From contig NC_013959.1 of assembly GCF_000025705.1 (NCBI RefSeq), forward strand, positions 124,001 through 188,000: DNA of 64,000 nt, written 5' to 3'. The notes under the pieces were generated by a model. That model was not told the origin of the DNA. It saw only the letters and a list, made by a program, of their open reading frames with translations, and searched no databases. This document shows, in pieces, positions 21,147 through 31,677 of the stretch. This DNA comes from Sideroxydans lithotrophicus ES-1. GTDB lineage: Bacteria; Pseudomonadota; Gammaproteobacteria; Burkholderiales; Gallionellaceae. The position numbers and the translations under genes were made by a program. The stretch's first letter is position 1. Each line of letters opens with the position of its first letter.

Positions 21147-21180
21147 AACTGGCGGGCGATCAGCCCGCCAGTTTCTTTTT
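21147..21180. terminator. Terminator shared by petC and the gatB 3' end
   Basis: A perfect 11-bp stem AACTGGCGGGC / GCCCGCCAGTT (21147-21157, 21163-21173) with a GATCA loop is followed by TCTTTTT in the petC direction. The gatB stop codon lies in the loop and the last gatB codons in the right arm, so the terminator is partly coding. On the other strand the downstream TTGTTGTTT could also serve gatB. Confidence 0.85.
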
Positions 21181-22674
21181 CAGGATATCGTTCAGCTGCG
21201 CGGGGTTCGCCTTGCCCTTGCTGGCCTTCATGGCGAGACCGACGAAGAAGCCGAACAGCTTGTCCTTGCCGCTACGGTATTCGGCGACCTTGTCCGCATT
21301 GGCGGCGATGATCTCGTCCACCAGGGCTTCAATGGCGCCGCTGTCGGAGACCTGCTTCAACCCCTTGGCTTCGATGATCGCATCTGCCTCACCGCCTTCT
21401 GCCCACATGGTGCGGAACACTTCCTTTGCGCCGGAATTGGAGATGGTGCCGTCGGCGATGCGTTGCAGCATGCCGCCGAGTTGCTGTGCTGTGATCGGAC
21501 ATTGCGCCATATCCAGGCCGTCGCGGTTCAGCTGCGCGCTGACTTCACCTATGATCCAGTTGGCGCAGATCTTCGCCTGCCCTGTCGCATCGCCGAGTGC
21601 GGCTTCGAAAAAATCCGCCATCTCGCGCGAACTGGTCAGCACGCTGGCATCGTAAGCCGATAGCCCGAGGTCGTTCACATAACGTATTTGCTTGGCCTGC
21701 GGCAACTCCGGCAAGGTACCGCGCACCTGCTCGATCCAGTCGGAAGAAATCTCCAGCGGCAACAGGTCGGGATCGGGGAAGTAACGGTAGTCGTGCGCGT
21801 CTTCCTTGCTGCGCATGGCGCGCGTCTCGCCGGTATCCGGATTGAACAGCACTGTGGCCTGCTGCACCTTGCCGCCGTTCTCGATGGTGTCGATCTGCCA
21901 TTGCACTTCGTAGTCGATGGCCTGCTGCATGAACTTGAACGAGTTCAGGTTCTTGATCTCACGGCGCGTGCCCAGCGGCTGGCCCGGTTTGCGCACCGAC
22001 ACGTTCACGTCGCAGCGGAACGAACCTTCCTGCATGTTGCCGTCGCAGATGCCGATCCAGCGCACCAGCGAGTGCAGCGCCTTGGCATAGGCCACGGCCT
22101 CGGCGGCGGAACACATATCGGGTTCCGAGACGATCTCCAGCAGCGGCGTGCCCGCGCGGTTGAGGTCGATGCCAGTGACATTATCGCGAGGGAAGAAGAT
22201 TCTGCTTCCATCTTCAGCGATAAGGGTATCGTCACTTTCAGAGTTCATCTCAAAGCCGTGGACCGATTTGCCCGCGTCTTCTTCGAGGTGGGCGCGCGTG
22301 ATGCGCACCGTCTTTGCGTAGGGCTTGGCGTTACCGGACAGCGGCTCGACCTGGATGGTCAGCGCGCCCTGTCCCACCACCGGCAGGTCGAACTGGCTGA
22401 TCTGGTAGCCCTTGGGCAGATCGGGATAGAAATAATTCTTGCGTGCGAACACCGAGCGTTGCGCAATGTGTGCACCGGTGGCGAGGCCGAACTTGATCGC
22501 GCGCTCCACTGCGCCCTTGTTCAGTACCGGCAGTACACCGGGCAGCGCAATGCTCACCGCATCCGCCTGAGTGTTAGGTTCCGCGCCGAACGCAGTGGAT
22601 GCGCCGGAGAATATCTTTGTATTGGTGGAGAGCTGGGTATGCACTTCCAGTCCGATGACGATTTCCCAGGTCAT
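21160..22674 (-). CDS. gatB: Aspartyl/glutamyl-tRNA(Asn/Gln) amidotransferase subunit B
   Basis: GatB binds mischarged Glu-tRNA-Gln or Asp-tRNA-Asn and phosphorylates the acyl group before transamidation. The 504 residues are standard. The N-terminal kinase-like catalytic cradle starts with [15 protein letters not shown] and includes the [13 protein letters not shown] segment near 93 and [11 protein letters not shown] near 219. The C-terminal YqeY-like tail binds tRNA ([20 protein letters not shown], near 475). It is last in gatCAB, nine bases after gatA. Its 3' end doubles as the petC terminator. Confidence 0.97.
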   Translation of the reverse strand: MTWEIVIGLEVHTQLSTNTKIFSGASTAFGAEPNTQADAVSIALPGVLPVLNKGAVERAIKFGLATGAHIAQRSVFARKNYFYPDLPKGYQISQFDLPVVGQGALTIQVEPLSGNAKPYAKTVRITRAHLEEDAGKSVHGFEMNSESDDTLIAEDGSRIFFPRDNVTGIDLNRAGTPLLEIVSEPDMCSAAEAVAYAKALHSLVRWIGICDGNMQEGSFRCDVNVSVRKPGQPLGTRREIKNLNSFKFMQQAIDYEVQWQIDTIENGGKVQQATVLFNPDTGETRAMRSKEDAHDYRYFPDPDLLPLEISSDWIEQVRGTLPELPQAKQIRYVNDLGLSAYDASVLTSSREMADFFEAALGDATGQAKICANWIIGEVSAQLNRDGLDMAQCPITAQQLGGMLQRIADGTISNSGAKEVFRTMWAEGGEADAIIEAKGLKQVSDSGAIEALVDEIIAANADKVAEYRSGKDKLFGFFVGLAMKASKGKANPAQLNDILKKKLAG

Positions 22675-22683
22675 GTCTTTTCC

Positions 22684-24138
22684 TTACAGCGCCTTGGGCG
22701 CACGCGTGTGCCAATCGGTCGCCAGTTGGTATTGGTGCGCCACGTTCAGCATGCGCGCTTCGTCGAAATAGTTGCCGATGATCTGCAGGCCTACCGGCAT
22801 GTCGTTGGCACCGAAGCCGCAGGGGATGGACATGCCGGGCAGTCCGGCCAGGTTCACCGCGATGGTGTAGATATCAGAAAGGTACATCTGCACCGGATCG
22901 TCGCCCTTCTCGCCCAGCTTGAAGGCGGTCGAAGGCGAGGTTGGACCCATGATCACGTCGCACTGCTTGTAGGCCTCGGTGAAATCCTGCGCGATCAGGC
23001 GGCGGATCTTCTGCGCCTGCAAATAGTAGGCGTCGTAATAGCCGTGGCTCAGCACGTAGGTGCCGATCATGATGCGGCGCTTCACTTCGGCACCGAAGCC
23101 CTGCGCGCGGCTCTTCTCGTACATGTCGGCAAGGTCGCTGTATTCCGGCGTGCGATAGCCGTAGCGTACGCCGTCGAAACGCGACAGGTTGCTCGACGCT
23201 TCTGCCGGGGCCAGCACGTAGTACACCGGCACCGACAGCTTCGAGTTAGGAAGACTGATGTCGACGATGGTGGCGCCGAGTTTCCTGTATTCGGCGATGG
23301 CGGCCTCGACCGCCTTGGCTACGTCAGCGCCCATGCCTGCCGCAAAGAACTCCTTCGGCAGGCCGATGCGCAGGCCGGTCAGCGGTTTGTTCAAGTCGCG
23401 GGTGTAATCTTCCTTGTCGCGTTGCAGCGAGGTCGAATCACGCTCGTCGAATCCAGCCATCACGTTCATCATCAAAGCCAGGTCTTCCGCGCTGCGGCCC
23501 ATCGGGCCGGCCTGGTCGAGGCTGGAAGCGAAGGCGATCATGCCGTAACGCGAGCATACGCCGTAGGTCGGTTTCAAGCCGGAGATGCCGCACAGCGCGG
23601 CCGGCTGGCGGATGGAACCGCCAGTGTCGGTGCCGGTTGCGGCCGCGCACAAACGGGCCGCGACGGCCGCTGCGGTACCGCCGGACGAGCCGCCGGGCAC
23701 GCGCGCCGTGTCCCACGGGTTCTTCACCGGGCCGTAGTGCGAGGTCTCGTTCGACGAGCCCATGGCGAACTCATCCATGTTGGTCTTGCCGAGGTTGATC
23801 GCGCCTGCGTTATTGAACTGCGAGATGACATGCGCGTCGTAGGGCGAGACGAAATTGTGCAGCATCTTCGAGCCGCAGGTGGTGAGCCAGCCCTTGGCGC
23901 AGAAGATGTCCTTCTGTGCGATGGGGATGCCGGTCAGCGCTTCGGCCTTGCCTGCAGCGAGCCTTGCATCGGCGGCGCGCGCCTGCGCCAGAGAGACCTC
24001 CGGGTTCAGGGTGATGTAGGCGTTAAGCTGCGGGTTCAGCTGGGCGATGCGGTCGAGGTAGGCCTGCGTCAGTTCAACGCTGGAAATCTTCTTGGCGCGC
24101 AAGGCGGCGCCCAGTTGGGTGAGGCTGGAATGGATCAT
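22684..24138 (-). CDS. gatA: Aspartyl/glutamyl-tRNA amidotransferase subunit A
   Basis: GatA is the amidase that releases ammonia from glutamine for the GatCAB complex. The 484-residue protein has the amidase-signature triad: Lys in [12 protein letters not shown] (near 77), and the cis-Ser and nucleophilic Ser in [13 protein letters not shown] (about 150-162) and [13 protein letters not shown] (about 172-184). It sits five bases after gatC and nine before gatB. Confidence 0.97.
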   Translation of the reverse strand: MIHSSLTQLGAALRAKKISSVELTQAYLDRIAQLNPQLNAYITLNPEVSLAQARAADARLAAGKAEALTGIPIAQKDIFCAKGWLTTCGSKMLHNFVSPYDAHVISQFNNAGAINLGKTNMDEFAMGSSNETSHYGPVKNPWDTARVPGGSSGGTAAAVAARLCAAATGTDTGGSIRQPAALCGISGLKPTYGVCSRYGMIAFASSLDQAGPMGRSAEDLALMMNVMAGFDERDSTSLQRDKEDYTRDLNKPLTGLRIGLPKEFFAAGMGADVAKAVEAAIAEYRKLGATIVDISLPNSKLSVPVYYVLAPAEASSNLSRFDGVRYGYRTPEYSDLADMYEKSRAQGFGAEVKRRIMIGTYVLSHGYYDAYYLQAQKIRRLIAQDFTEAYKQCDVIMGPTSPSTAFKLGEKGDDPVQMYLSDIYTIAVNLAGLPGMSIPCGFGANDMPVGLQIIGNYFDEARMLNVAHQYQLATDWHTRAPKAL

Positions 24139-24143
24139 GGCGG

Positions 24144-24431
24144 TTACTCGATGACCTGCGGAACCAGGTACAAACCCTGCTCCACTTGCGGGGCGACAGC
24201 CTGGAAAGCCGCTCGCTGATCGGCTTCGGTGACCACATCTTCGCGCAGGCGCTGAGCCAGGTCCTGGCTGTGCGACATGGGCTCAACGCCTTTAGTATCA
24301 ACGGCCTGCATCTCGGCGATGAGGCCGAAGATGTTGTTCAGTTGGGCTTGGGCAGCCAGGATTTCCTGCTCGTTCATCGCCAGCCGGGCAAGGCGGGCGA
24401 CTTTTTCGACATCGGCTAAACTTAAGGACAT
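24144..24431 (-). CDS. gatC: Aspartyl/glutamyl-tRNA amidotransferase subunit C
   Basis: A 95-residue subunit that wraps around GatA and stabilises the complex. It has the family start ([19 protein letters not shown]) and a C-terminal LYLVPQVIE strand. It heads gatCAB and is divergent from mreB, with an 89-base shared promoter region. Confidence 0.95.
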   Translation of the reverse strand: MSLSLADVEKVARLARLAMNEQEILAAQAQLNNIFGLIAEMQAVDTKGVEPMSHSQDLAQRLREDVVTEADQRAAFQAVAPQVEQGLYLVPQVIE

Positions 24432-24478
24432 AAACTGGTTTAAATCTTTATCAAATCAGGCGCGATAGGGTATCATAA

Positions 24479-25564
<1,086 letters not shown>

Positions 25565-25579
25565 TCTCGGGGCGGAGCA

Positions 25580-26497
25580 TTGGACGATACCCGTACCCTA
25601 CGATTCTTCAATCGCGGTCCCAGCCCGGTCGTCCGTCTGGTCTTCTTTTGCGTCCTCTCCCTGCTGCTGCTGTTCGTGGACGCGCGCTACCAGTATCTGG
25701 AATCCACGCGCCAGGTCCTGGCCGTGATGATCTATCCGTTTCAGCGTCTGACCGCCCTTCCCGGCGAGACCATGGGGCAGATCGCCATCTATTTCGAGAC
25801 TCAACAACATCTGTTGGCCGAGAATGCGCAGCTGCGCCAGCAACATGATGTGGATGCCGCACAGCTGACCGAATTACGCGCGATCCAGGCCGAGGACACC
25901 CAACTGCGCACCTTGCAGGAGCTCAAACAGCGCGTCGATTATCCGATGCAGATGGCCGAGATCGCCTATGTCGAGCGCGACATCTTCAAGCGCAAACTGT
26001 TTGTGGATAAAGGGTCGCAGGCCAACGTACAGGCCGGGCAGGTGGTAGTCGACGACAAGGGTGTGGTGGGCCAGATTACCCGCGTTTATCCGTGGCTGTC
26101 AGAAGTGACGCTGGTCACCGACAAGGACCATGCGGTGCCGATACAGATCTTGCGCAACGGTCTGCGCGCAGTGGTGTTCGGATCGGGCGACATCAGCGAG
26201 ATGGCGCTGCGCTACATGCCGGTGAGCTCGGACATCGCTGTGGGCGACGTGCTGGTCACCTCGGGCATCGATGGCACCTATCCCCCTAATCTGCCGGTGG
26301 CACAAGTCATCCGGATAGAGCGCGACCCGGCCTATCCATTCGCGCGCGTCATCTGCGCCCCGCTTGCCGGAGTTGACCGGCATCGCGCCTTATTGATCGT
26401 CTCGGGACTGCCAAAACTGCCGGAACATCCGGCGACGGCCGAAACGAACGCCGAACCTGATCAAACCAAAAAAAGACTCAAGCGGAGGAAACCGTGA
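25580..26497 (+). CDS. mreC: Rod-shape-determining protein MreC
   Basis: A 305-residue bitopic protein linking MreB filaments to periplasmic PBP2. A single membrane helix (about 17-33) is followed by a periplasmic coiled coil (residues 70-115, LAENAQLRQQHDVDAAQL) and two small beta domains (about 120-275) with DKGSQANVQAGQVVVDDKG. The start is TTG at 25580 after GGAG. The stop overlaps the GTG start of mreD by four bases. Confidence 0.95.
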   Translation: MDDTRTLRFFNRGPSPVVRLVFFCVLSLLLLFVDARYQYLESTRQVLAVMIYPFQRLTALPGETMGQIAIYFETQQHLLAENAQLRQQHDVDAAQLTELRAIQAEDTQLRTLQELKQRVDYPMQMAEIAYVERDIFKRKLFVDKGSQANVQAGQVVVDDKGVVGQITRVYPWLSEVTLVTDKDHAVPIQILRNGLRAVVFGSGDISEMALRYMPVSSDIAVGDVLVTSGIDGTYPPNLPVAQVIRIERDPAYPFARVICAPLAGVDRHRALLIVSGLPKLPEHPATAETNAEPDQTKKRLKRRKP

Positions 26498-27012
26498 TTT
26501 CCGGCACGTCCAAAGACCAGGAATTCCTGCTGCCGGCGAGCACCAGCTTCATCATATTCAGCCTGTTCGTGGCGGTGATGCTCAACTGGTTGCCATGGCA
26601 CGGCTGGGCGCTGGCGCTGCGCCCGGATTTCGTTGCGCTGGTACTGCTGTACTGGTGCACGCACAAACCGCATCGCGTCGGTATCGGCATCGCCTGGGTG
26701 GTCGGCATCTTCTCCGATGTGGCGGATGCCAGCCTGTTCGGTCAGCATGCGCTGGCCTATACGGTGCTGGCATTCGGCGGTATCGTGCTGCATCGCCGCG
26801 TGCAGATGTTCGACCTGCGCCAGCAGGCCATGCACGTGTTCCCCATGCTGCTGCTGAGTTACGCGGCCTATGCTGCCGTGCACTGGCAGGTGCGCGGCTA
26901 TGTAGCATGGGAGTATTTCCTCGGTAGCGGCGTGTCCGCGCTGCTGTGGATCCCGATGACCCTGTTGTTGCAAGCCCTGCGCCGTCCGCGCCGCGACCCG
27001 AACGAACTTTGA
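26494..27012 (+). CDS. mreD: Rod-shape-determining protein MreD
   Basis: A small integral membrane partner of MreC and RodA, 172 residues with about five hydrophobic segments (VAVMLNWLPWHGWALALR and others). The conserved RPDFVALVLLYWCTHKPHRVG stretch is split between helices near residues 43-65. The GTG start lies within the mreC stop (GTGA). A 237-base spacer with a long palindrome separates it from mrdA. Confidence 0.93.
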   Translation: MISGTSKDQEFLLPASTSFIIFSLFVAVMLNWLPWHGWALALRPDFVALVLLYWCTHKPHRVGIGIAWVVGIFSDVADASLFGQHALAYTVLAFGGIVLHRRVQMFDLRQQAMHVFPMLLLSYAAYAAVHWQVRGYVAWEYFLGSGVSALLWIPMTLLLQALRRPRRDPNEL

Positions 27013-27105
27013 TCCTGGATACCGCCATTGGCTACTCCCATGAAGACGCAAAAAAGTGAACAAAAAATGACTTTGCGCTTCTCCCTCGCTCAAGCTAAAG
27101 GTGGG

Positions 27106-27230
27106 GCGTTGCGAGGTGCATTGCACGTCCCTCGCAACGCATGGCGGTGTTGCTCCTCCTCGGCATGGAGCGACCATTCCTCGTTGTCGCGCCTTGCCCT
27201 GCGTTGCGATGAACGTACACTCCACCTCGC
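27106..27230. repeat. ~120-bp palindromic element between mreD and mrdA
   Basis: Two ~35-base arms (27111-27145 and 27196-27230) are reverse complements at about 29 of 35 positions. The centre (27165-27177) is itself a small hairpin, ATGG-AGCGA-CCAT. The left arm also forms an alternative 11-bp perfect hairpin, GCGTTGCGAGG / CCTCGCAACGC (27106-27116, 27130-27140), and a third GCGTTGCGA copy lies at 27201. It lies inside the mre operon without a T-run. It is either a MITE-like insertion or a structured leader for mrdA. Confidence 0.7.
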
Positions 27231-27248
27231 CCAATTGCGGAATCCAGG

Positions 27249-29147
27249 ATGAATCGTTACGTCGAGCTGAAGAACCATCAGCGCGAAATCTATTACTTCC
27301 GTCTGCGACTGGTGTTGAGCTTGGGCTTCGTGGCGGTGATGCTGCTCATCCTGCTGTTGCGTTTCTTCTACCTGCAAGTCATTCGCCACGACTACTTCCA
27401 CACCATGGCGGACAGCAACCGCATCTACGTCGTTCCGATCGTGCCGAACCGCGGCCTGATCCTGGACCGCAACGGCGTGGTGATGGCGAAGAACTATTCC
27501 GGCTACACACTGGAGATCGCGCCGACCAAGGTCAAGGACATGGATGGGCTGATCGCCGAACTGTCCAGGCTGGTCGAGATCACACCCAAGGACATCAAGC
27601 GCTTCAAGAAACTGCTGACCGAACGGCAGACGCTGGAGACCATGCCGCTGCTGAGCCAGCTCACCGATGAAGAAGTGGCACGCATCTCCGCACAACAGTA
27701 TCGCTTCCCCGGCGTAGAGATCAAGGCACGGCTGTTCCGCGAATATCCCTATACCGATGTGACATCCCACCTCATCGGCTATGTCGGCCGCATCAACCAG
27801 AAAGACATCGACCAGCTGGAAGAGGACGATGCTGCGTCCAACTATCTCGGCTCCGACTACATCGGCAAGACCGGCATCGAGCAGAGCTATGAGAAGGACC
27901 TGCACGGCAAGACCGGCTTCGAGCAGGTCGAGGTGGATGCCAGCGGGCGCGCAGTGCGCGTGCTGTCGCGCACCGCACCGAAATCCGGCAACAACCTGAT
28001 GCTGACGCTGGACGCGAAATTGCAGGAAGTGGCGGAGAAGGCTTTCGGTGATTATCGCGGTGCGCTGGTGGCGCTCGACCCCACCAATGGCGAAGTGCTG
28101 GCTTTCGTCAGCAAGCCGGGTTACGACCCCAGCCTGTTCATCGACGGCATCGATACCGATACCTGGGACGAACTGAACAATTCGCCCGATACACCGCTCA
28201 ACAATCGCGCCCTGCGCGGGCAATATCCGCCCGGCTCGACCATCAAGCCGTTCATGGCACTGGCCGGGTTGTATTACGGCACACGCTCTCCCACTCATGG
28301 CATCAGCGATCCCGGTTATTACATGCTGCCCGGCAGCAGGCACCAGTACCGCGACTGGAAGGTGGGTGGCCACGGCAGCGTCGACATGTTCAAATCCATC
28401 GTCGTCTCCTGCGACACTTATTACTACGGTCTTGCCAACGAACTGGGCATCGATAACATGCACAGTTACCTGTCGCGTTTCGGCTTCGGCCAGAAGACCG
28501 GCCTGGACATGGAAGGCGAAGTCTCCGGGCTGCTGCCTTCGCCCGAATGGAAAGCCAAACGCTACAACCAGATCTGGTATCCCGGCGACACCGTCTCGGC
28601 TGGCATCGGCCAGGGATACAACCTGGTCACACCGGTGCAACTGGCGTTCGCCACCGCCATTCTGGCCAACGACGGCGTGGCCTTCCAGCCGCATCTGGTG
28701 AAAGAGGTACAGCCGCCCAGTGGCGGCGGTGTGCCAACCGTGATCAAACGGCTGTTCGACCTGAAGATCGATCCCGCCAACCTCAAGCTGGTGAAGAGTG
28801 CGATGGAGGCGGTCACCAAGCCGGGAGGTACCGCGTCGGTAGCCAGCTACGGCGCCCCTTACCGCATCGCGGGCAAGACCGGTACGGCACAGGTGATCGC
28901 GATCAAGCAGGGCGAGAAATACGATGCCAAGAAGATCTCCGAATACAACCGCGACCATGCCTGGTTCATCGCCTTCGCTCCGGCAGACAAGCCGCGCATC
29001 GCGATGGCGGTGCTGGTAGAGAACGGCGGCCACGGCGGCACCACCGCAGCACCGATCGCGCGCAAGGTGATGGATTATTATCTGCTCGGCAAGATACCCC
29101 AGCCGCTGCAGAAAGTGACTGACAAGACCGGGGATGCCAGCGACTGA
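27249..29147 (+). CDS. mrdA: Penicillin-binding protein 2 (elongasome transpeptidase)
   Basis: PBP2 cross-links peptidoglycan in the lateral wall together with RodA. The 632 residues contain one N-terminal membrane helix (about 20-42), a dimerisation or pedestal domain (55-220) and the transpeptidase domain. The catalytic SxxK is in PPGSTIKPFMAL near residue 328; SCDTYYYGLANEL covers the second motif near 385; KTGT lies in IAGKTGTAQV near 540. The Shine-Dalgarno sequence is weak (GCGGAA). The stop overlaps the rodA start by one base. Confidence 0.96.
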   Translation: MNRYVELKNHQREIYYFRLRLVLSLGFVAVMLLILLLRFFYLQVIRHDYFHTMADSNRIYVVPIVPNRGLILDRNGVVMAKNYSGYTLEIAPTKVKDMDGLIAELSRLVEITPKDIKRFKKLLTERQTLETMPLLSQLTDEEVARISAQQYRFPGVEIKARLFREYPYTDVTSHLIGYVGRINQKDIDQLEEDDAASNYLGSDYIGKTGIEQSYEKDLHGKTGFEQVEVDASGRAVRVLSRTAPKSGNNLMLTLDAKLQEVAEKAFGDYRGALVALDPTNGEVLAFVSKPGYDPSLFIDGIDTDTWDELNNSPDTPLNNRALRGQYPPGSTIKPFMALAGLYYGTRSPTHGISDPGYYMLPGSRHQYRDWKVGGHGSVDMFKSIVVSCDTYYYGLANELGIDNMHSYLSRFGFGQKTGLDMEGEVSGLLPSPEWKAKRYNQIWYPGDTVSAGIGQGYNLVTPVQLAFATAILANDGVAFQPHLVKEVQPPSGGGVPTVIKRLFDLKIDPANLKLVKSAMEAVTKPGGTASVASYGAPYRIAGKTGTAQVIAIKQGEKYDAKKISEYNRDHAWFIAFAPADKPRIAMAVLVENGGHGGTTAAPIARKVMDYYLLGKIPQPLQKVTDKTGDASD

Positions 29148-30250
29148 TGATGAACGCGAGACTACTCAAACAACGTTTCATGCAGCATCTCGATCCTGTG
29201 CTGTTGATCGCCCTCGGGGGGTTCGCACTGGTCAGTCTGGTGCTGCTGTACAGTGCCAGCGACGGCAGCTGGATGCGCGTGTTGTCCCAGGCCGGCAATA
29301 TCGTGGTGGCCTTCGGCGCGATGTGGATCGTCGCCAACATGCCGCTGCACTGGCTGATGCGCCTCGCGGTACCGATGTATGTACTCGGCATGATCCTGCT
29401 GCTGCTGGTGATGACGCCGCTTGGTGTGACCAGCCACGGCGCGACGCGCTGGCTCAACATCGGTCTGGCCACCATCCAGCCTTCCGAGCTGATGAAGATC
29501 GCCGTGCCGCTGATGATGGCCTGGTATTTCGAAAAGCACGAGGCGACGCTGAAACTGCGCAATTATTTCATCGCCACCATCCTGTTGCTGGTGCCGGTGG
29601 CACTGATCGCAAAGCAGCCGGATCTGGGTACGTCCATCCTCATCGGCGCGAGCGGATTCTATGTGCTGTTCCTCGCCGGCCTGTCCTGGCGCATCATGAT
29701 CGGCTCCGCCTTGGCCGCCGCGGCCAGCGCGCCGTTCCTGTGGTCGATGCTGCACGACTACCAGCGCCACCGCATCATGATGCTGTTCGACCCCTCGCAG
29801 GACGCACTGGGCAAGGGCTACCACACCATCCAGGGGATGATCGCGGTGGGCTCCGGCGGCATCCTCGGCAAGGGCTACCTGAACGGCACGCAGACGCACC
29901 TCGATTTCCTGCCCGAGCGCACCACCGATTTCATCTTTGCAGTCTGGTCCGAAGAGTTCGGCCTGATCGGCAACATGCTGCTGCTGGGCCTGTATATCTT
30001 TGTCATCGGGCGCGGCTTCATCATCACCGCCAATGCCTCCACCTATTTCACCCGCCTGATGGCGGGCAGCATCACGCTCACCTTCTTCACCTATACCTTC
30101 GTCAACATGGGCATGGTCAGCGGCATCCTGCCGGTGGTGGGCGTGCCGCTGCCGCTGATCAGCTACGGCGGCACATCCATGCTCACGCTGATGCTCGGTT
30201 TTGGTATCCTGATGAGCATCCATACGCACAAGAAACTCGTTAAAACCTGA
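29147..30250 (+). CDS. rodA: SEDS glycosyltransferase RodA
   Basis: RodA polymerises lipid II into glycan strands during elongation. The 367 residues have about ten membrane helices. SEDS hallmarks are RWLNIGLATIQPSELMKI near residue 100, KQPDLGTSILI with the catalytic-site Asp near 160, the long loop TTDFIFAVWSEEFGLIGN near 258-275, and GVPLPLISYGGTS near 328. It is translationally coupled to mrdA and precedes rlpA by 12 bases. Confidence 0.96.
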   Translation: MMNARLLKQRFMQHLDPVLLIALGGFALVSLVLLYSASDGSWMRVLSQAGNIVVAFGAMWIVANMPLHWLMRLAVPMYVLGMILLLLVMTPLGVTSHGATRWLNIGLATIQPSELMKIAVPLMMAWYFEKHEATLKLRNYFIATILLLVPVALIAKQPDLGTSILIGASGFYVLFLAGLSWRIMIGSALAAAASAPFLWSMLHDYQRHRIMMLFDPSQDALGKGYHTIQGMIAVGSGGILGKGYLNGTQTHLDFLPERTTDFIFAVWSEEFGLIGNMLLLGLYIFVIGRGFIITANASTYFTRLMAGSITLTFFTYTFVNMGMVSGILPVVGVPLPLISYGGTSMLTLMLGFGILMSIHTHKKLVKT

Positions 30251-30262
30251 GGGGAGTCGATA

Positions 30263-31234
30263 ATGAAAACAAGATCGCTGTTGGTATTGTTAGCCGCATT
30301 TGCTGTGACCGCCTGTTCCACCACGCAAAAGCCGGGCGACATCCAGGGCGCAGCGCCGGTAGTGGATGCCGTCTCCGGACCCAGCGGACAGTCCGCGCGC
30401 GCTCCGTCAGCCGCGCCGGCTACATCCGGCGGTGGCTACCTGCCCGGCGACGGCCCCGGCACAGACATCCCGGCCAATATCGCTTCGATCCCCGATGCCG
30501 TGCCCAAGGCCGAACCGCTGCACCGTTATGCCAACCGCCCCTACTCCGCACTGGGCAAGACTTACACACCGATGCAGGTGCCGGGCAACTACAAGCAGCG
30601 CGGCATCGCCTCCTGGTACGGCAAGAAGTTCAATGGTCAGCGCACTTCCATCGGCGAGATCTACGACATGTACGGCATGACCGCGGCCCATCCCACGCTG
30701 CCGATCCCCAGCTATGCGCGCGTCACCAATATCGCGAACGGCAAATCCGTCGTCGTGCGCATCAACGACCGTGGCCCGTTCCTGCATGACCGCATCATGG
30801 ATCTCTCCTATGCCGCTGCGTACAAGCTGGGCTTCATCAACAGCGGCAGCGCCGAAGTCGAAGTCGAGAGCATCGCCGTCGACGGCAACGCGCCAGTCGT
30901 AGCTTCTGTCGAGCCACCCGCGGTCAACGTAGCGCCCATCGCCGCGACTCCCGCGGCGATGGAAACGACCAGCCTGCCGGTCGAGACCGCAGGCGCGGGC
31001 AATGGCAAGGTCTACCTGCAGCTCGGCGCGTTCAAGTCTGCAGAAGGTGCGGCCAGCTTTCTGGCCAAGATGCGCGCCGAACTGGGCGATGGCAGCAAGG
31101 CGCTGACCCTGTATCGAAAAGGCGGGCTGACGCGCATACATCTCGGCCCCTATGCGAATGCAGACGAGGCCCATAAAGCTGCCACCAGCGTCGCATCGAC
31201 ACTGGGCTTCAAGCCTTTCGTCAGCATGCACTGA
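30263..31234 (+). CDS. rlpA: RlpA-type septal lytic transglycosylase (lipoprotein with SPOR domain)
   Basis: A 323-residue outer-membrane lipoprotein that cleaves glycan strands lacking stem peptides. The lipobox is FAVTACS (Cys near residue 18). A double-psi beta-barrel domain (about 110-205) has GIASWYGKKFNGQRTSIGE and VVVRINDRGPF, with the catalytic Asp in NDRGPF. An Ala/Pro-rich linker leads to a C-terminal SPOR domain (about 248-323, VYLQLGAFKSAEGAASFLA). RBS GGGGAG is strong. Its stop overlaps the next start. Confidence 0.94.
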   Translation: MKTRSLLVLLAAFAVTACSTTQKPGDIQGAAPVVDAVSGPSGQSARAPSAAPATSGGGYLPGDGPGTDIPANIASIPDAVPKAEPLHRYANRPYSALGKTYTPMQVPGNYKQRGIASWYGKKFNGQRTSIGEIYDMYGMTAAHPTLPIPSYARVTNIANGKSVVVRINDRGPFLHDRIMDLSYAAAYKLGFINSGSAEVEVESIAVDGNAPVVASVEPPAVNVAPIAATPAAMETTSLPVETAGAGNGKVYLQLGAFKSAEGAASFLAKMRAELGDGSKALTLYRKGGLTRIHLGPYANADEAHKAATSVASTLGFKPFVSMH

Positions 31235-31593
31235 TGCATACCGTCGCCAGCATCGCGGTTGGCATCGTTGCACTCATCCACGTGTACATTCTCGTGCTGG
31301 AGATGTTCCTGTGGGAGAAACACACTGGCATGCGCGCCTTCGGCCTGACCAGGGAATTCGCCTCCGCCACGCGGATACTCGCGGCGAACCAGGGTTTGTA
31401 TAACGGTTTTCTTGCGGCGGGATTGTTCTGGAGCCTGTACACGGGCGATGTCCAGGTGCAGCGGTTCTTCCTGGGTTGTGTGGTGACGGCGGGTTTCTAC
31501 GGTGCGATCACCGCGAATGCCAAGATACTCTGGGTGCAGGCGGCACCGGCGGCGGTGGCATTGGTGTTGTTGGGGTTCGTGCCGGGCTACTGA
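31234..31593 (+). CDS. DUF1304 small membrane protein
   Basis: A 119-residue protein with four predicted membrane helices and the DUF1304 features: an N-terminal HVYILVLEMFLW segment near residue 18, and NQGLYNGFLAAGL near 52. The function of the family is unknown. The ATG overlaps the rlpA stop, so it is the last gene of the elongasome transcript before a repeat-rich spacer. Confidence 0.88.
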   Translation: MHTVASIAVGIVALIHVYILVLEMFLWEKHTGMRAFGLTREFASATRILAANQGLYNGFLAAGLFWSLYTGDVQVQRFFLGCVVTAGFYGAITANAKILWVQAAPAAVALVLLGFVPGY

Positions 31594-31618
31594 GAATTGG
31601 AGACCGTTCGCGGTTTGT

Positions 31619-31650
31619 CCCCTCTCCTTCTGGGGGGTAGGGTGGGGGAA
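31619..31650. repeat. REP-like G/C-skewed hairpin
   Basis: A C-rich CCCCTCTCC run is followed by TTCT and a G-rich GGGGGGTAGGG run. This resembles the same repeat class as the palindrome inside priA, but the pairing is imperfect. It lies just left of the larger inverted-repeat element. Confidence 0.4.
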
Positions 31651-31677
31651 CACTCGTTCCATTTCCTCTGCCCTTTA

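Noticed and set aside
21688-24219. 843-codon open frame antisense to gatA and gatB
   Set aside because: It is a shadow of highly conserved gatBA codons, lacks a ribosome site and has low-complexity His/Arg/Gly content.
27090-29033. 647-codon open frame antisense to mrdA
   Set aside because: mrdA on the plus strand has all transpeptidase motifs; the antisense product has no domain and no start signal.
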